DNA of 64,000 nucleotides, taken from Coffea arabica. Its lineage: Eukaryota; Streptophyta; Magnoliopsida; Gentianales; Rubiaceae. The first letter of the stretch is position 1; the number at the start of each line of letters is the position of its first letter. Where the stretch lies: the NCBI RefSeq assembly GCF_036785885.1, contig NC_092329.1:5208001-5272000 (forward strand), read 5' to 3'. This document shows, one piece after another, positions 12,066-26,500 of this stretch. Below the pieces are notes generated by a model, which was not told where the DNA came from, did not search any database, and saw nothing but the letters and a program-made list of their open reading frames with translations. A program made the position numbers and the translations under genes.

Positions 12066-15000
12066 GATATGAGCTTTGATTATGATTTGTAAAGAGAGAC
12101 GAAGGATTTTTAAAGCAACATATTAATGGTTATAGTCCCTAGCTTGAAATAATACAGCAACAACCCAACGTCCATCATAACGGTATTTTGCCAACATCTT
12201 GGTGAATGATGAAAGGTGGAACCTAATCTGATTATCCATGGAACCAGCAAAAGACAACAAACATTTCTATCAGAATTAAAGGGATTTTTTATAGTTGTCG
12301 ACTTAATGAAGTGGTCGTCGTACAATTTGTACCTCATCCTTCCCTCCCTTTACGATCCAACCCATGCATAACGAAGGTTTTTTGTCTTTAAATTCCAACA
12401 TCTATGGCAAATACTAAGAGAGGGCTGCAAACACATAATACAAAACCAATAATCTATAAATTGATAAACAAATAATATAGAGGAACAGGAAGGGATGCGA
12501 GATAAGAAAAAGCATGAATGTGCACGTTCCGAGGCTGATCCCGGAAAGAAAGATGAGTACGAAGAAAGAAAGAAAGCCTAAGGTCTAGATTCTAAGAGAG
12601 CTAGGCATCAATCACAAGCCAAGTATTATTACAGCTCAGGCCGGATCTGTGGCTTCCAAATTTGACTAGCAACCTGATTCTTGAATACTGTACAGTGTAA
12701 ACGCCCTTCTGTCAACTCTTTCTTTGCAAATTACTCCTATTCAGTTTCGAATTCAAGAAATGAAACCAATAATGCATTTTTTTTTGTGGTACTCCTCATT
12801 TTAACCAAAAAAAAAAAAAAAAAGAGTGCATTGTTATGAGAAAATTAAGTGAACAGGCAATATACACTAAATCATTGAAAGTATAGTGAAATGCTTTAAC
12901 CGAATAATTAGTACATTCTTAAACTCAATTGTTAATTCCAAATCCCTAGTTGGCATTTGTAGCCACCATAATAAGACAACAACCATTGATTGTGTCACAT
13001 TATGCAGTTCTCTAAAAAAAATTTCAGACGGATGCGTAGTGCATCTATTTGGTCCGGTAGTAGTTCAATTCCCGTCGATCCTTCCATTTGTATAATTGGA
13101 TCCCTCTTTAAAATAGGTTACAGTAGAAATAATAATAGATATAGAGTAGATTATTGTCCACTATTGTTAAAAAAAATAATAATAAGACAACAACCACAAA
13201 TGGAAGTCCAGTCGAAGAGCCGGTGGTATAAGGATACTAGTGTCCATTGCTCAACGGAAGATTAGGCACCCTAAAAGTTGCAAAAAAAGAAAAATGATAA
13301 TCATGATTAATTTCTGTGCCAAAGTAGGAGGAGCCTGGAGGCTGGAGTGTGAGTGAGTGAATGTGGGAGCCAGCCGATTATAATTTATACAGGAGACTAA
13401 AATTGCCATGTGAGGTAGGAGACCACCAGCTGGCAGTGCCTCTAAATCTGTGGGGCAATCCGTCCTCGACCGATCCCTTTACTTCTTGCTTCCCCTGCCA
13501 CCTCCCGTAATCCCTATGCCCCACACACTACTGTCCCTTTCCGCCAAAGTCCTCTCCGGCGCCTTTCATTTCTTCCTCCCTCGCACTCACGGACCTCTCT
13601 CTCTCTCTCTCTCTTAGTGTTCAGACTCCCAACCCTTTCACTGCACTCCAATCCCTAATTCCTAGCCTAAAATCATGAATTTCAGGGATGCAAGTAACAA
13701 GACTATTACAAAAAGCCCCTTTAATTTGTTCGTTTGGTACACAAGGAGGAATTTCTTTCTATATCAAGAATATTACCTATTATTCATTTTCTTTCTAGAA
13801 TGTAATGACTATGGATACATCATTTGCTTCAGTAAAAATTTTAAAAAAAAAAAGAAAAGAAAAGCGAAAGGGACCAAGGCAATTACCACTTGGCCCCTCA
13901 ATCTTGATCATAATATACAGCATATACACACTATTACCAAAAAAAAATAAACAAAACCATGTGCATTAGATTGCCAAGAATAATTACAGTTGAAATATAT
14001 CTACTACGTGTTAGATAATCATGGTACTCTGGAGAGAGCACTTTATCTTGCCTCCAAAAAAGGAATTTTTAATGCCAATAAGAAGCCGTCGAGTACGAAT
14101 TTCTATTCTTTCACAAACATAGCATGTATACAAATTGCTGGGAGGTAAGGGTTGAATGTCATGAGTCCGAACACTCATCTTTTTTTTTTTTGTTTTACCA
14201 AACAAACACTTATTCATTGATACAAAGGCATCTATTATCAAATTAGGAGATGCAAGAAGAAAACCACAAGGGAGTTTTCCTTTTTTTGTTTTCTTCTTTG
14301 CAATTTTTTATCAACCTAATCATTATTGAATCATCCAATCTCAAAATATTTGTAACCATGCTACTGGTCCACGGCACCACCCTCTTCTCTCCACTGGAGG
14401 TGGGTTCAGCACACCGGTGGGAGTTTTATTATACCTAATCAACAACTGGACCAACTTCCCATCCAATGAGAGTTGGACGAAGAAGATTTCCTGTGACAAT
14501 CTTAGGAAACCAATAAGCAACAAAGAAAAAGTGCTATTTGTGCATTTGTATTCTCTCGATAATATTAATTAGGACTGCTAATTTGTCAAAGTTATATTAT
14601 GGGGTTAACTTATTGTAGGGGTACGTTCCATTTTCCAACAAACACAACTACTCAATATTAAATTAGTTAATTGGTGCGAGACATGGAGGAAAAAAGAAGT
14701 CGATTTAAGAAGTTTAAGTCACCATTTCCCAAGTATATTGTTGGATTTCGACCTCACCGCTACTCAAGTTATACAATCTCAAAATATCATGTGTGATTCT
14801 TACTTGTTAGCGAATCGTTAACATTTTATTCTCAATAAATTTTCCCAAAACCCAATGAATACTTTGTATGAGAAATTTTTTTAGAATAATACTGCAATAT
14901 TTGTTTTTTGGTAATGTGATGTATATGACATTAAAAAAAAATTGAGAATATAAAACAAGAGTTGAAAAACGTGTTTTTAAAGTAAAAAAAAAAATTTTTT

Positions 15001-15975
15001 TTGATAAAAATATTAACTTCACGTCTATTACAAATTTAAGTTAGCAAATTTTTGTCTCGACCTAAATTTTTAATTACTTTTTTAAATTTAAAATCACATG
15101 CAGTTATTTTTTATTTTATGTGCAAAAAGTCATATCCCACTTTTTTAGTAGCAAAAATAAATATGAATTGGGTCATATTCCCTTATATTAAGGAAAAATG
15201 AATATGATTTGGGTCAGTACTTATTTTTTTATGAACAATAAAATGAATACGGATCGAATCAGTTACTTGATTCTAAATTTTAAATAAAATCTAATCTTTT
15301 TACCCAAAAAACGTGACTATGTATGGGTCATGTAATAGATTAAGAATAAAAAATGATCAAAAATTTATATTGTAATCAAATTTTATTGATTTAATCTTAT
15401 AAAAGATGTAACATTATCCTTTTAAAAGTGAGGGTTGAAAGAATTTATTTAGCGAAATACGAGGACATTCAAAATGATATTTCCAAAGGAAACAAAAAGA
15501 AAAATTGAGCGTACGTGGCTTGGATGCGGAAAGGCAAAGCTACAGAGAACAAGAAGTACGTAGAATGACTATATATTTGTTTGGTACATACGTGGTACAC
15601 ACACACAAAAACAAAAACAAAAACAAAAAAAAAAAGAAAAAGAAAAAAGAGAAGGGCAGGAGTGGCATCATCTGTTGCATAGCCTGCTCGTGTCCAAAAC
15701 AATGGAAAACGATTCCGCGTCACGTGGCTTGCGCTGTGATGCACCTTTTAACTCTACCAAGTTTGAGGCGGCCAACCGTAGAATCGTCCACCACAAGTCT
15801 ACACCACATCCCAGCATTGTCCCCCCAATTCTCCAGACGTGCGTGTACATGCAAATACCATAAAATTTGTGTGTAACCAGAGATGTTCCCACCTCCACGG
15901 TCTTTGAGACGAACACAAAAAACAAGTCCCACTTTACAGAGTCTTTGAGACAAAATAATACTCCTAGAAAATTAG

Positions 15976-16110
15976 TTAATTAGATAGAGTGTTATTTGAA
16001 ATAATTACTGTAACACTTAAAAGATGATTGAAAATATAAAAAGGTGAATTGAAAAATGTGTTTATAATGCAAGTAAAATATTATTTGAAGAAATCTGCTA
16101 TCCAAACACT
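15976..16110. mobile_element. MITE copy, GTGTTTGGAT family (diverged)
   Basis: It has the family layout: TTATTTGAAATAATTACTGT near the left end, a middle with AAAGATGATTGAAAA and a right end CTATCCAAACACT. Compare the better copy at 35479-35644. No target-site duplication could be fixed. Confidence 0.6.
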
Positions 16111-16600
16111 TAAAAGTGAAGGTAGCGCTTTTAATAACACAATAGCTCCTTTAAAAAAAAAATTGCTACTAAAATCAAAAGTTTAATTCCAAATATCTTC
16201 AACATTTTTTAGTGCCACTTGCATAGAAAAAATTAAGTTAAATCAAGCCGAATTTATTTGTTTCTTATTTTACATACAGTCGATCAATTTTGATTTAGTA
16301 CGCGCTAAGAATAAGATAATCATGCAATTAGTAGGAGATGTACCATAATAATCACCTTAAACTAGTTAATTAATTGATAAATAATCTGTAAGAACCAATG
16401 TAACTGTCTAATGCCATACCTGAAGTTGGAATGGGAATGAAAACAAGACTAAATAGGTGGCATACAATGAAACAAAAAAAAAAAAAGAGAAAAGGGCAAA
16501 AAGGTAAACAAATAATCCAAAAAAGGGAAAAGGGCAAAAAGGTAGACAAATAACCGCTAGAACAGGGAGAGGAGAGGGGGACAAAAAAAGAACAAACTAT

Positions 16601-16742
16601 GCGTGTTTGGATAGTAGATTATTTGAGATAATTTTTTTAAAAATATATTATAATACTTTTTTAAAATGATATATATGAGATAAAAAAATAATTAAAAAAT
16701 ATGTTGATGATGCAAATAAATAAAAATTTGTAAATAAACAAG
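16601..16742. mobile_element. MITE copy, GTGTTTGGAT family (right end lost)
   Basis: It begins GCGTGTTTGGATAGTAGATT, like the copies at 41649 and 43401, and carries the family's ATATGAGATAAAAA and TGATGATGCAAATAAA segments. The right inverted end is absent or highly diverged. Confidence 0.65.
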
Positions 16743-17296
16743 AAAATCTTAGAGAAGCCGTTGAGAACCCTTCAGGGGCAAATAGGGAAAGTTTGTGATG
16801 TAAGATTACACACTAATTGGCCACTGCCGAGGCTCTTCCGCATTGCTGCAGGTTGTGTGATTCCCAAAAAATAAAATAAAATAAAAGAAGTTTTTTTTAT
16901 TGATATAAATCACAAGTATTGTATCTTTGTTCTAATTTGTTATTAATTTTGTTCAAAAAAAGATTGGCTCTTTGTTGTCGTTTTTATTTTCATAGATTTT
17001 AAGCCGCGCCCTTGACAAATTTCTTGAAAATTCTTTCTCAAAAAAAAATTTTTTTTTTTTGCAATGTAATAAAAGGAAAAAGACCCTCCCCAGCCTCTCC
17101 CCTCCCACTCTGAAAAAAAAAAAGAATATAAAAGAAAAAAGACATGAAAGTGGTTGTTGTTATTGCTGCTGTCCTAGCAGTTACTCTAGCACACAAGCCA
17201 ACCTTCTTTTTCTTTTGATATACACCCACAGGCTACTTCTTCTATTCCCGCAACTACCCTTTTTTTATACTTTCTTTCCTTTCTTTCCATTTCTAT

Positions 17297-17485
17297 TTGT
17301 TGTACATTTGTTTCTGTCCGAAGCCTGAATCCCCAACAGCTGTTTGTTTTTTAACAGTACATCTTTTGTTTGGCTTGTGTTCTTCAACTGGTTCTTTTCT
17401 AGTTGCTGCATCACTCTCTAGTCCTAAACTCTCTCTCCAGCTCTGTGAAAAAACAACAAATATTAGCCCAACCGTTTTCAAGTAA
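17297..17485 (+). other. Possible upstream ORF in the FRA1 leader (62 codons)
   Basis: This open frame ends 65 bases before the FRA1 start codon. If the transcript starts upstream of 17297, the main ORF would be preceded by this uORF. The region is CT-rich with a leader-like composition. The transcript start is unknown, so the uORF is only a possibility. Confidence 0.3.
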
Positions 17486-17550
17486 AACCCAATCTTTTTG
17501 TTTACCACCATTTTACTTCTTTCTTATTTTTTTTTGACTGTGCTTCTCCA

Positions 17551-20500
17551 ATGGAAACTGCTGCTCCTGCTAACCATTCTGGGGAAGATAAGGATTGCTG
17601 TGTGAAAGTCGCAGTCCATATTAGGCCACTTATAGGAGATGAAAGGCTCCAGGGTTGCAAAGATTGTGTAACAGTGGTCCCTGGAAAGCCTCAGGTACAG
17701 TCACACACAGTAATGCGGTTGCTGCTTTCTGAGTACTCTGGACTGAACTGTAATTGGAAACTTTGGTTGATGATTGGAATGCATCCTGAGATCAGCTTTT
17801 ATTTTCTCTCAATGTTTAGTTTTCTTGGGGGCTTGTGGATCTTAATGTGATTCTCAAGTTTTCCAGAACTTCTTTTTTTAGCTTCTTTTGCTTGTGGGGA
17901 AATCAAGTTGTTGCATGTTGCAGTCTGTGCTGTTTTGTGCGAAAATTTTTCTTTTTTTCCCCTTATTAATTGTAGAGGGTGGTCATAAAGTTCCCTTCTT
18001 TACATTGCGTATTTGATTCTTTTAGCTTACTTCTTCTTTTCATGGATGATAAGTTTATTCTGTATTCTACGGAGTAACAGAATTATTATCTTGGGAAAAT
18101 TTTTGAGCTAGCGGTAAGGTCAATGGGCTGTCTTCTTTTCTAAATTTGATTGTGCATTTAGTAGAATGGAGTGCTGATTTCAGTTTCAATGTACTCTAGA
18201 TTGAAGAAATGAAATTCAGAGAACTCTGTCTAGTTTTTAACCTTCTAGTGTTGCCTCCACTCAATGAATTTGAGGTTCAATGGATTAATCTAGATCTACT
18301 ATTGTGTTATTTCTTATAAATTTTATAACTTTTACCCCCTGAATTTATCTCAATTTAGCAAAACCCAGGTCCAACTAGAGTCATGCATGCTTAGCATTTA
18401 TCTTATTTATTCATATTCTTGTTAAGATAAAATGTAATTTTTTGTGTTCCATCCACCACTGAGATGTTAATTATGCTTCTTGTCTATGGTGTTGTCATCA
18501 TACGTCTACCTTATTCAATAAAAAAAAAGGAGTGCACCTTATTCAACTTTTTCCCTTTTTTAAGCTGGCAGACTACTTTCTGCTATTGGTGCCTGGTGCT
18601 CGTTCTGGCACAATAATTCTTCATTATTATGTCTATGCCATGTTGAAAAAAATCAAAACCTACTTAATTGTCTGCATTTATGCTAATCTCTGAATCCGTA
18701 ATGCTAGATCATCTCCCTATCTTTTGGGACTTATCTCGGAAACATTCAAGTGATGAAGACACGTCCCTTCATCAATAGGATATGTAGTCAAAACATTCGT
18801 TTGCTGCAAGTACTTTACTAATTGGGGAAATATTTTTCAAAACTAGGCAAAAAATTTGTAAGCTGAGGTTTCTAAGCAGTCAAATTCTTCACAGCAGACA
18901 CAAGAATTTAGTTATTTATTAGCTTAAAAGCTTTGTTCTCCAAATTCTGCATAAGACAGGATAAGGAGTTCATTGTTTTGCAAATCGCATGTTCACGACC
19001 ATAAGCAAAAGTTGACGACATTTAGGACATTATAATGCACCCGTTATCTGCAAGTGATATTTTCTTTTTCATTTGCTAGAACTCTGACTCGGTGTTTGTG
19101 AGCTCTTCTTGCGTCTTTTTTTGGATTTCCTTCAACCTCTTATTTTAGATACCATATACCTCAAACCTCTCTCTCTCTTTTATCGTAAACTTTATTACAT
19201 ATATTGATGTAAACTTAATATTTAACTGTCTCTTTCTTTCTCCTTCTTTTGTCTTAGTGTGAAACTCTTTGCTATTGCATATGCATTGCAATTATACACC
19301 TTTTAAAATCAGAGAAGCACTATACCAATATATTTGAGTTTGCACTTCAATTCCTCCTTTTTTCAAGTGTCCACTGCTAATTTTGATTCTGATACAGGTA
19401 CAAATTGGTACACACTCGTTTACTTTTGATCAAGTTTATGGAAGCACAGGATCTCCATCATCTGCCATGTTTGAAGAGTGTGTTGCTCCTCTTGTCGATG
19501 GCCTATTTCAAGGATATAATGCCACAGTTCTAGCCTATGGTCAGGTAATGCTTTTGCCATCCTGAAGGAACTGTACTTCCTACATATGGACTGCAACCGT
19601 ATACTTCGTTGCAAAGAGTGTGCAATGTGATCATGGTTGTATCATTAATTGCAGACAGGTTCAGGTAAAACGTATACAATGGGTACCAGCTTCAAAGATG
19701 GTTGCCAAACAGGACTAATTCCCCAAGCGATGAACGCTTTGTTCAGCAAGATTGAAACTCTGAAGCATCAAACAGAATTTCAATTACATGTCTCATTCAT
19801 TGAGGTTTGGCCTCATTTTCCTTTCTTTCACATGCATATAACGGTTCACTAGATGTATGTCGTTCCTTATCTCCTATAGCAACCATCTAACATTTGAATC
19901 TTCTTGTGAAGATACATAAAGAAGAAGTAAGGGACTTGCTGGATCCAAGTTCCGCTAACAAGTCGGAGACAACAAATGGGCACGTTGGGAAACTAACAAT
20001 CCCTGGAAAATCACCGATACAAATTCGTGAAACATCAAATGGTGTTATTACATTAGCAGGATCCACTGAACGTAGCATCCAAACACTGAAAGAAATGGCT
20101 GATTGCCTGGAGCAAGGATCACTAAGCAGGGCAACTGGAAGTACAAATATGAACAATCAGTCAAGGTTTAACCAGACTTGCTTAAAATTTCTTTCGCTTG
20201 TAAAAAAGCTGAAATAATCTAAGTTTCTTTACTGCCAACATACCGGACATAGGCCTTCATAATCAATTTGCTTGTGAAATCCTGGACAACTATAGGCCAT
20301 TCATTGACATTGGAGAAAAGATTAAATTTTCAAGTTAAATTTTTTTGTTTAAGCAATTTTTGTTGCTTGAGTTTCACATTTCAACCTTTAACCTCATATA
20401 TTAGACATTCTCCCTATAATACTGGAAAGCTCATTAAGTGTCTGCCTGTAGTGTAGTAGATTAAGGCCACAAACAGGAGAAAGTTCAAAGTCAAAGGCAA

Positions 20501-23500
20501 AAGTTAAGTTCTTTGGAGGATGTCGCTAATGGTTTTCGTTCCTGGATCAACGATAATATGTTGATTTTCATCCGTACACCTCATATGGTGATTTGCCCTC
20601 CTGATATATTGGATTAAGTTGTTGTATGTAAATATGTAGGTGCAATGTCTATATTCTTTTTGTTCATAATGTGTTTTCTCACATTATGCTTCAATTGATT
20701 ATGCAACTGGTTATGAATGTAATTTGGAAAGTTGGCTGGGAAAATGGTCATTGAGATTTTTTGTGTAATAGATTTGATGCAGAAGTAGATGATTCAATAC
20801 TCAATTATGATGGTTGCTCTGTCTCTTTCAGCCGCTCTCATGCCATTTTCACCATCACAATGGAACAGATGCATAAGCTTAACCCAATGACTCTGAGTAA
20901 TGGAAATGCAAATGAGTATACAAATGAAGAATATCTTTGTGCCAAATTGCATTTGGTTGATCTTGCTGGATCAGAGCGTGCCAAAAGGACAGGTTCTGAT
21001 GGTCTTCGTTTTAAGGAAGGTAAGTAAAACTCCCTTTTTAATTACTGTCTTAAGCATGTTTTTGGGTCAACATAAAAATTTATATGAAATTGTTCTACCT
21101 ACAGGAGTTCACATCAACAAGGGCCTTCTAGCCCTTGGTAATGTTATTAGTGCACTTGGGGATGAGAAAAAGCGGAAAGAAGGTGTTCATGTTCCATATC
21201 GGGACAGTAAACTTACTCGGTTATTGCAGGTCTGGCATGCTGTTATTAATTATGGGCATCATATAGCTTGCATTTGTTTATTTGCTTGGAATTTGATAAT
21301 AAGAAACTCACAAAGGGTATCATTAGATTGGCTTTCAATGCCTACCCTATGAAGGCTTTGTACATTGAACATGTTGAAATGTGCTTGAACTGTATATTTT
21401 AGCCACCCGAAAGACTGTTAATTGCACAAGGTGTTGATTTTCTCATTGGAAAGACATAGTAGTACTAATCTTTAGTGTCAGAGACATCTCTTGTAGTTGG
21501 CAGAAGTATAGAACTTCCTACTTTTCATTATTATGATATGAGAGTTAAGTTATGGCACCTTTCACACATCTATCTCTAACTGTACCCATAATTCTCTTCC
21601 GTAATTTACTTTTGTTATCCTATGTTTGAATCATTTTAAGGAATTAATAAATAAAAAAACTGAGCGCACATGGCTCCTTCGAAAGATTTGGCTTCAAATC
21701 CTAGAACTTTCCCAGTGTTAATATCATGTGCAGTGAATTCCATGCCAAACAAATTCGTTTGTTTGTATACCACTTGTACAGTTAAAAATCAACACATACT
21801 AAAGAGGAACCAGGAATAAGAAAGCAACAAACTGAGGCTATCCAACTTAACACGTATCAGATGTACGTTTAACTTGTGCTTAACAGGCTAAGTGGGTATC
21901 TAACTTAACATGTATCAGATGTACGTTTACCTTGTGCTTAACAGGCTAAGAGGAGTTCAAATAGTCAACTCAGGTAGTCGTAGACAACCAACTTAAGGCT
22001 TAAAGGATTTTACTTTGTTTTTGGTGTGCCAATCTTCAAAAGAAATGCTCTTACATTCTATAGTTTGTTTGTTTCTCCCTCCACGTGTATTCATTGTCTA
22101 AGTTTTGGTTATTGGCAGGATTCACTTGGTGGTAATAGCAGAACCTTCATGATAGGTACTTATGCTTTCTTCGCTGTTTCCTACTCCAGATATGCTTCTG
22201 TTGCAACTAATGAAATTTTTTTCTTGCTTTGTGCTTATACTTTCTGAATGGACTTGCCCAGCCTGCATTAGTCCTGCTGACATAAATGCTGAGGAAACTC
22301 TGAACACTTTAAAATATGCAAATCGTGCTCGGAATATCCAAAATAAGCCGGTGGTAGGTTTTAGAAAAATTTCTATTTTCTTGTGGTATTGACATTATCT
22401 TTCTGGAGATTACTTCTCTCTTGGTGTTGTATATGAATAGGTTTTGGTTTTCTGTTAAACAGATCAATAGAGATCCCATAACAAATGAGATGTTGAAGAT
22501 GCGGCAACAGCTAGAGCTTTTGCAGGCAGAACTTTGTGCCCGCGGAGGCGGATGTTCTCCTGATGAAATACAGGTTCTTAAAATTGTGTTTCATGATAAA
22601 GTAGTTAGTTTGGCTGCTATTATTCCTAACAGTTGAGACCCTTGAGATTCTGTTCAATTTCTGGAGAAAAGGTCTTGATAAGAAGTAATTTTTGTAGGTT
22701 CTGAGGGAAAGGGTTGCTTGGCTTGAAGCAAATAATGAGGAACTCTGTCGTGAACTCCATGAATATCGCAGTAGATGCCCTGTGACCGAGCAGTGTGAAA
22801 CAAATGCTAAGGTATACAATCGAGATCACATGCTTTTATTATTGTTTTGCTTTCTCTTATCAGAAGAAATGCTTTCCTTTTTGGTGAATAAAAACTCCTT
22901 TCTTAGTTTTGCTTATAAATTGGAAAACTTATTTTCCAGTTGGCTAGCTCCTTCTCTCTGAAAAGCGAAGGGCTTAAAAGGGGCTTGCAGAGTATGGAGT
23001 CATCTGACTATCAAATGAGTGAAAGTGGTATGATCTCTCTCATATTCTGAAGTTGTTTGAGACTTTTTCTCCATTTCTCTTGGCCTATGTATGAGCTTTA
23101 AGTAGAAACTGATCGTTCTCTTGGGTGAGTTAGTGTTCTTCACTTTTTTCTATCCAGACCAACAATCTAATTTGTTTTGGGGTCGTTTTGACACCTGGCA
23201 GGTGATTCTGGAGACATTGATGAAGAAGCAGCCAAGGAGTGGGAGCATACCCTTCTTCAAGATTCCATGGACAAAGAGTTGAATAAGCTAAATAAACGTC
23301 TGGAGCAAAAGGAGGTACCCCTTTGCAATTAATTCCATGTTGACTGATATGTTGGCAAGAGGCAATATGAGTATCTCTACAATTCTCTACGTGCTTTATG
23401 CATTTTTGTTGGGTATATTTCAACCGTCAGTATTGATACTTTTAGATTCTTTTTCTTTTGATCTTGTACTGCATTCTCCTAGTTTGCTTTTTGCCCATTC

Positions 23501-26500
23501 TTCCTTGATCTGGCAAGTCTTTGTAAAATAACTCCAACAAGAAGAACAAAGAAGGCTTAACAGGTCCTCCCAGAAGGGATACATAGTGTTATCCTGCCTC
23601 TATTAGTTTGGGTGATGGCTGTTATACAGTAGTTTTCTCACTTTTTAGCCCGTCTAACTATGTGGTGTAATAACTATGTGGTGTTTTAAAGAGCCATCTA
23701 CAGGAAATTGTGAAGTTATTGAATTGCTGCTTTTGTCATGTTGAGAGTATTTTGCAATTTCATGGTAAAAACGAACATCTGTAAACTCTTATATATTGCT
23801 TGGTGTTTTGCTTTTCCATTAGACATCAAACCGATCCCTTTATGTCGATATGTGGTGGTGTTTTTCCATTATGTTGTTTTCTCTCATGAGTAATATTTGA
23901 GTATTCAAGTAGAGGTGATCTTATAATAACTCTCTGTTTTACATTTTGGATTGTAAATTATTTGAGATATTTTTACTGTAACATTTTTTGTGATGTGATG
24001 TATGTGAGATAAAAAGGTAATTGGGAAGATAAAAAGGTGTATTGGAAATTGTAATGATGATGTAAGCAAATATATTTGGGCAAATAATTTCCTAACCAAA
24101 CACACTCATTATGTTTAATCTGAACTAGTGCATGTCATGATGACTCGTCTTATGGTACCTTTTAATGGCTTTTGCAGTCTGAGATGAAACTTTTTGGAGG
24201 ATTAGATGCAGTGGCACTTAAACAACACTTTGGTAAAAAGATTATTGAACTTGAGGAAGAGAAAAGGACTGTTCAGGTGAAAAATACTACTGAATGACTT
24301 CAACTGTGCATGATATTCTAAACCCACAAAATTGATTATTTGCTTTTTCTTTCGGTGTAGCAAGAAAGAGACCGATTGTTGGCAGAAGTTGAAAACCTTG
24401 CTGCTAACTCCGATGGACAAGCTCAAAAATTGCAAGACATGCATTCCCAGAAGCTAAAATCCCTTGAAGCACAGGTCATATCTTGATGAGTGTTTCTTTC
24501 ATACTGAGAATCTATTTTTTTTTTTTGTCAGTATCTGACTTCCAAAATGCTTCAAATATGTGGCCAACAGATTCAAGATCTTAAGAAGAAACAAGAGAGC
24601 CAGGTTCAGCTTCTAAAGCAAAAACAAAAGAGTGATGAGGCTGCAAAGCGGCTACAAGATGAAATACAATACATTAAGGCTCAGAAGGTAGAATTGCATG
24701 TATTCTTTCTCTTCTTCATCTCCCTTTTTTTTAAAAAAATTCTTAAGAGCTAGACTGACCAAACAGTGTCTGAAACTATAGGTCCAATTACAACAAAGAA
24801 TCAAACAAGAGTCCGAACAATTTCGACAGTGGAAGGCATCTCGTGAAAAGGAACTCTTGCAGGTATTACTCAAATTGGTGCTGCCTTAACATTTATGCTT
24901 TGAAGTCCTAATTTCTGATTCTGCTTCACTTGGCTTGCTGCAAGTTGGACTACCTATTTTATTAACTTGATTCGTCCATTTCTTAAGATACTGAGATTAT
25001 TTTCCCCTCTTGTAAGATTGATTATTGATTCGCTTCATTTATAACCACATAGATTATGATACATTATGCTGTGTATTAATATGCATATCCATACAATTGC
25101 AGTTGAAGAAAGAGGGAAGAAGGAACGAGTATGAAAGGCACAAGCTGCAAGCTTTGAATCAGCGTCAGAAAATGGTAGGATCTCATTTAGTCTGAAAAAT
25201 GATTTTGATGCCAATTTGAAATAATCCAGATTTCTCATTTGTTTGTAACCCACAATGCAGTAATATAATATGGTGAGTGAGGTATTGGTGTTCATTGTAT
25301 TTCCCACTTAAACTTCCCAAATCAGTGTTCAAATACTAAACAGTAGAATAGAAGATACTTATCTAGTTTTCTTAACCAATATTGCATCCTTCCTTGAAAG
25401 GTTCACAGCTTCCTTTAAAGGTTCATTTTACATCATTGATTGTCTCTCACAAATTCTCCATCTGTTCATTGCCTTTTAAAAAAAAAACTGGCTAAGTACT
25501 TGTTCTTTATTTTCTAGCCATGAAGTTTTTAACATAAAAACAAATATTTTCCAATTTTTGACTTGTGAAGTTGACAATGCATTTGAATTTCAAGGGTGAA
25601 AAAAGTCTATGAATCTTTCTTGTTTTCCTATGTGTATATTGGGATTTCTGACAGCCCACCTTCAGTTCAAATTCTCATCTTCTAAATAAAACCATGTTTT
25701 ATGTTGGATGTCCCTATTGAGTAAATTCATTTATGCGCTTTAATGGGACAAATTCATTGCAGGTTCTTCAAAGAAAAACAGAAGAGGCTGCAATGGCTAC
25801 TAAAAGGCTCAAAGAGTTGCTAGAAGCACGTAAATCCTCAGGTCGTGACAACTCAGGTTGGATCTCTTTAGCTTGTGCTTAATGTTTTTTTGTTTATTTA
25901 ATTTCAGTCCTTTGTTTTCTTTATTGAAGTAAAAAATGTTGGATATTAAGAACTCAAACAAATGGAAATTTGATAATGTACTGGTGTGATGGAACTTCTA
26001 CTGGTTAATAGAATGAAATATCTTCTTTACCACAATTTTGCTTCAAATGTGCACAGTGCTTTCTCGTTTCTCACTGCTTTGTTTTTCTTGCAGTAACTAG
26101 CAATGGAACTGGCTCCAATGGGCAGGTAATGGTCAGACCTTGCCCTCTGCATGTCATTCTTTGTATCTTTAACTTGGCAATTGTTTGATGATACCAAGTT
26201 TTGTATTCAGGGAAATGAGAAATCCTTGCAGCGCTGGCTTGACCATGAACTAGAAGTGATGGTGAATGTTCACGAAGTACGTTATGAGTACGAGAAGCAG
26301 TGTCAAGTGTATGTATCACTTCGATCACAATGTTGTGCTGGCATTAAAGATTATTTTTGTGGAGGAAAATTTTCATTCATTTGGTTGCTTGTTTCCTCAT
26401 CTGCAGAAGAGCAGCATTGGCAGAAGAGTTGTCTGTCTTGAGACAAGCAGATGAATTTGCAGCGAAAGGAATGAGCCCTCCAAGAGTGAAAAATGGTTTA

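Larger units (their letters stand above)
6035..17550. other. 11.5-kb intergenic region without a supported gene
   Basis: This region lies between the divergently transcribed SCE1 and FRA1 genes. It is AT-rich with many poly-A/T runs and several dinucleotide repeats. The open frames here (for example 8025-8348, 9323-9598 and 15505-15876) show no domain, no conserved motif and no splice context, and I do not call them genes. Supported contents are a 44-bp tandem repeat, a possible SINE, two MITE copies and microsatellites. The two ends presumably contain the SCE1 and FRA1 promoters. A TATA-like stretch near 13378-13392 followed by a CT-rich stretch at 13440-13660 looks like a promoter and leader, but no coding sequence follows. 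Confidence 0.6.

Noticed and set aside
15505-15953. Four overlapping open frames in an intergenic stretch
   Set aside because: All are short, in conflicting frames, contain a poly-Lys run from an A-run, and have no recognisable motif.
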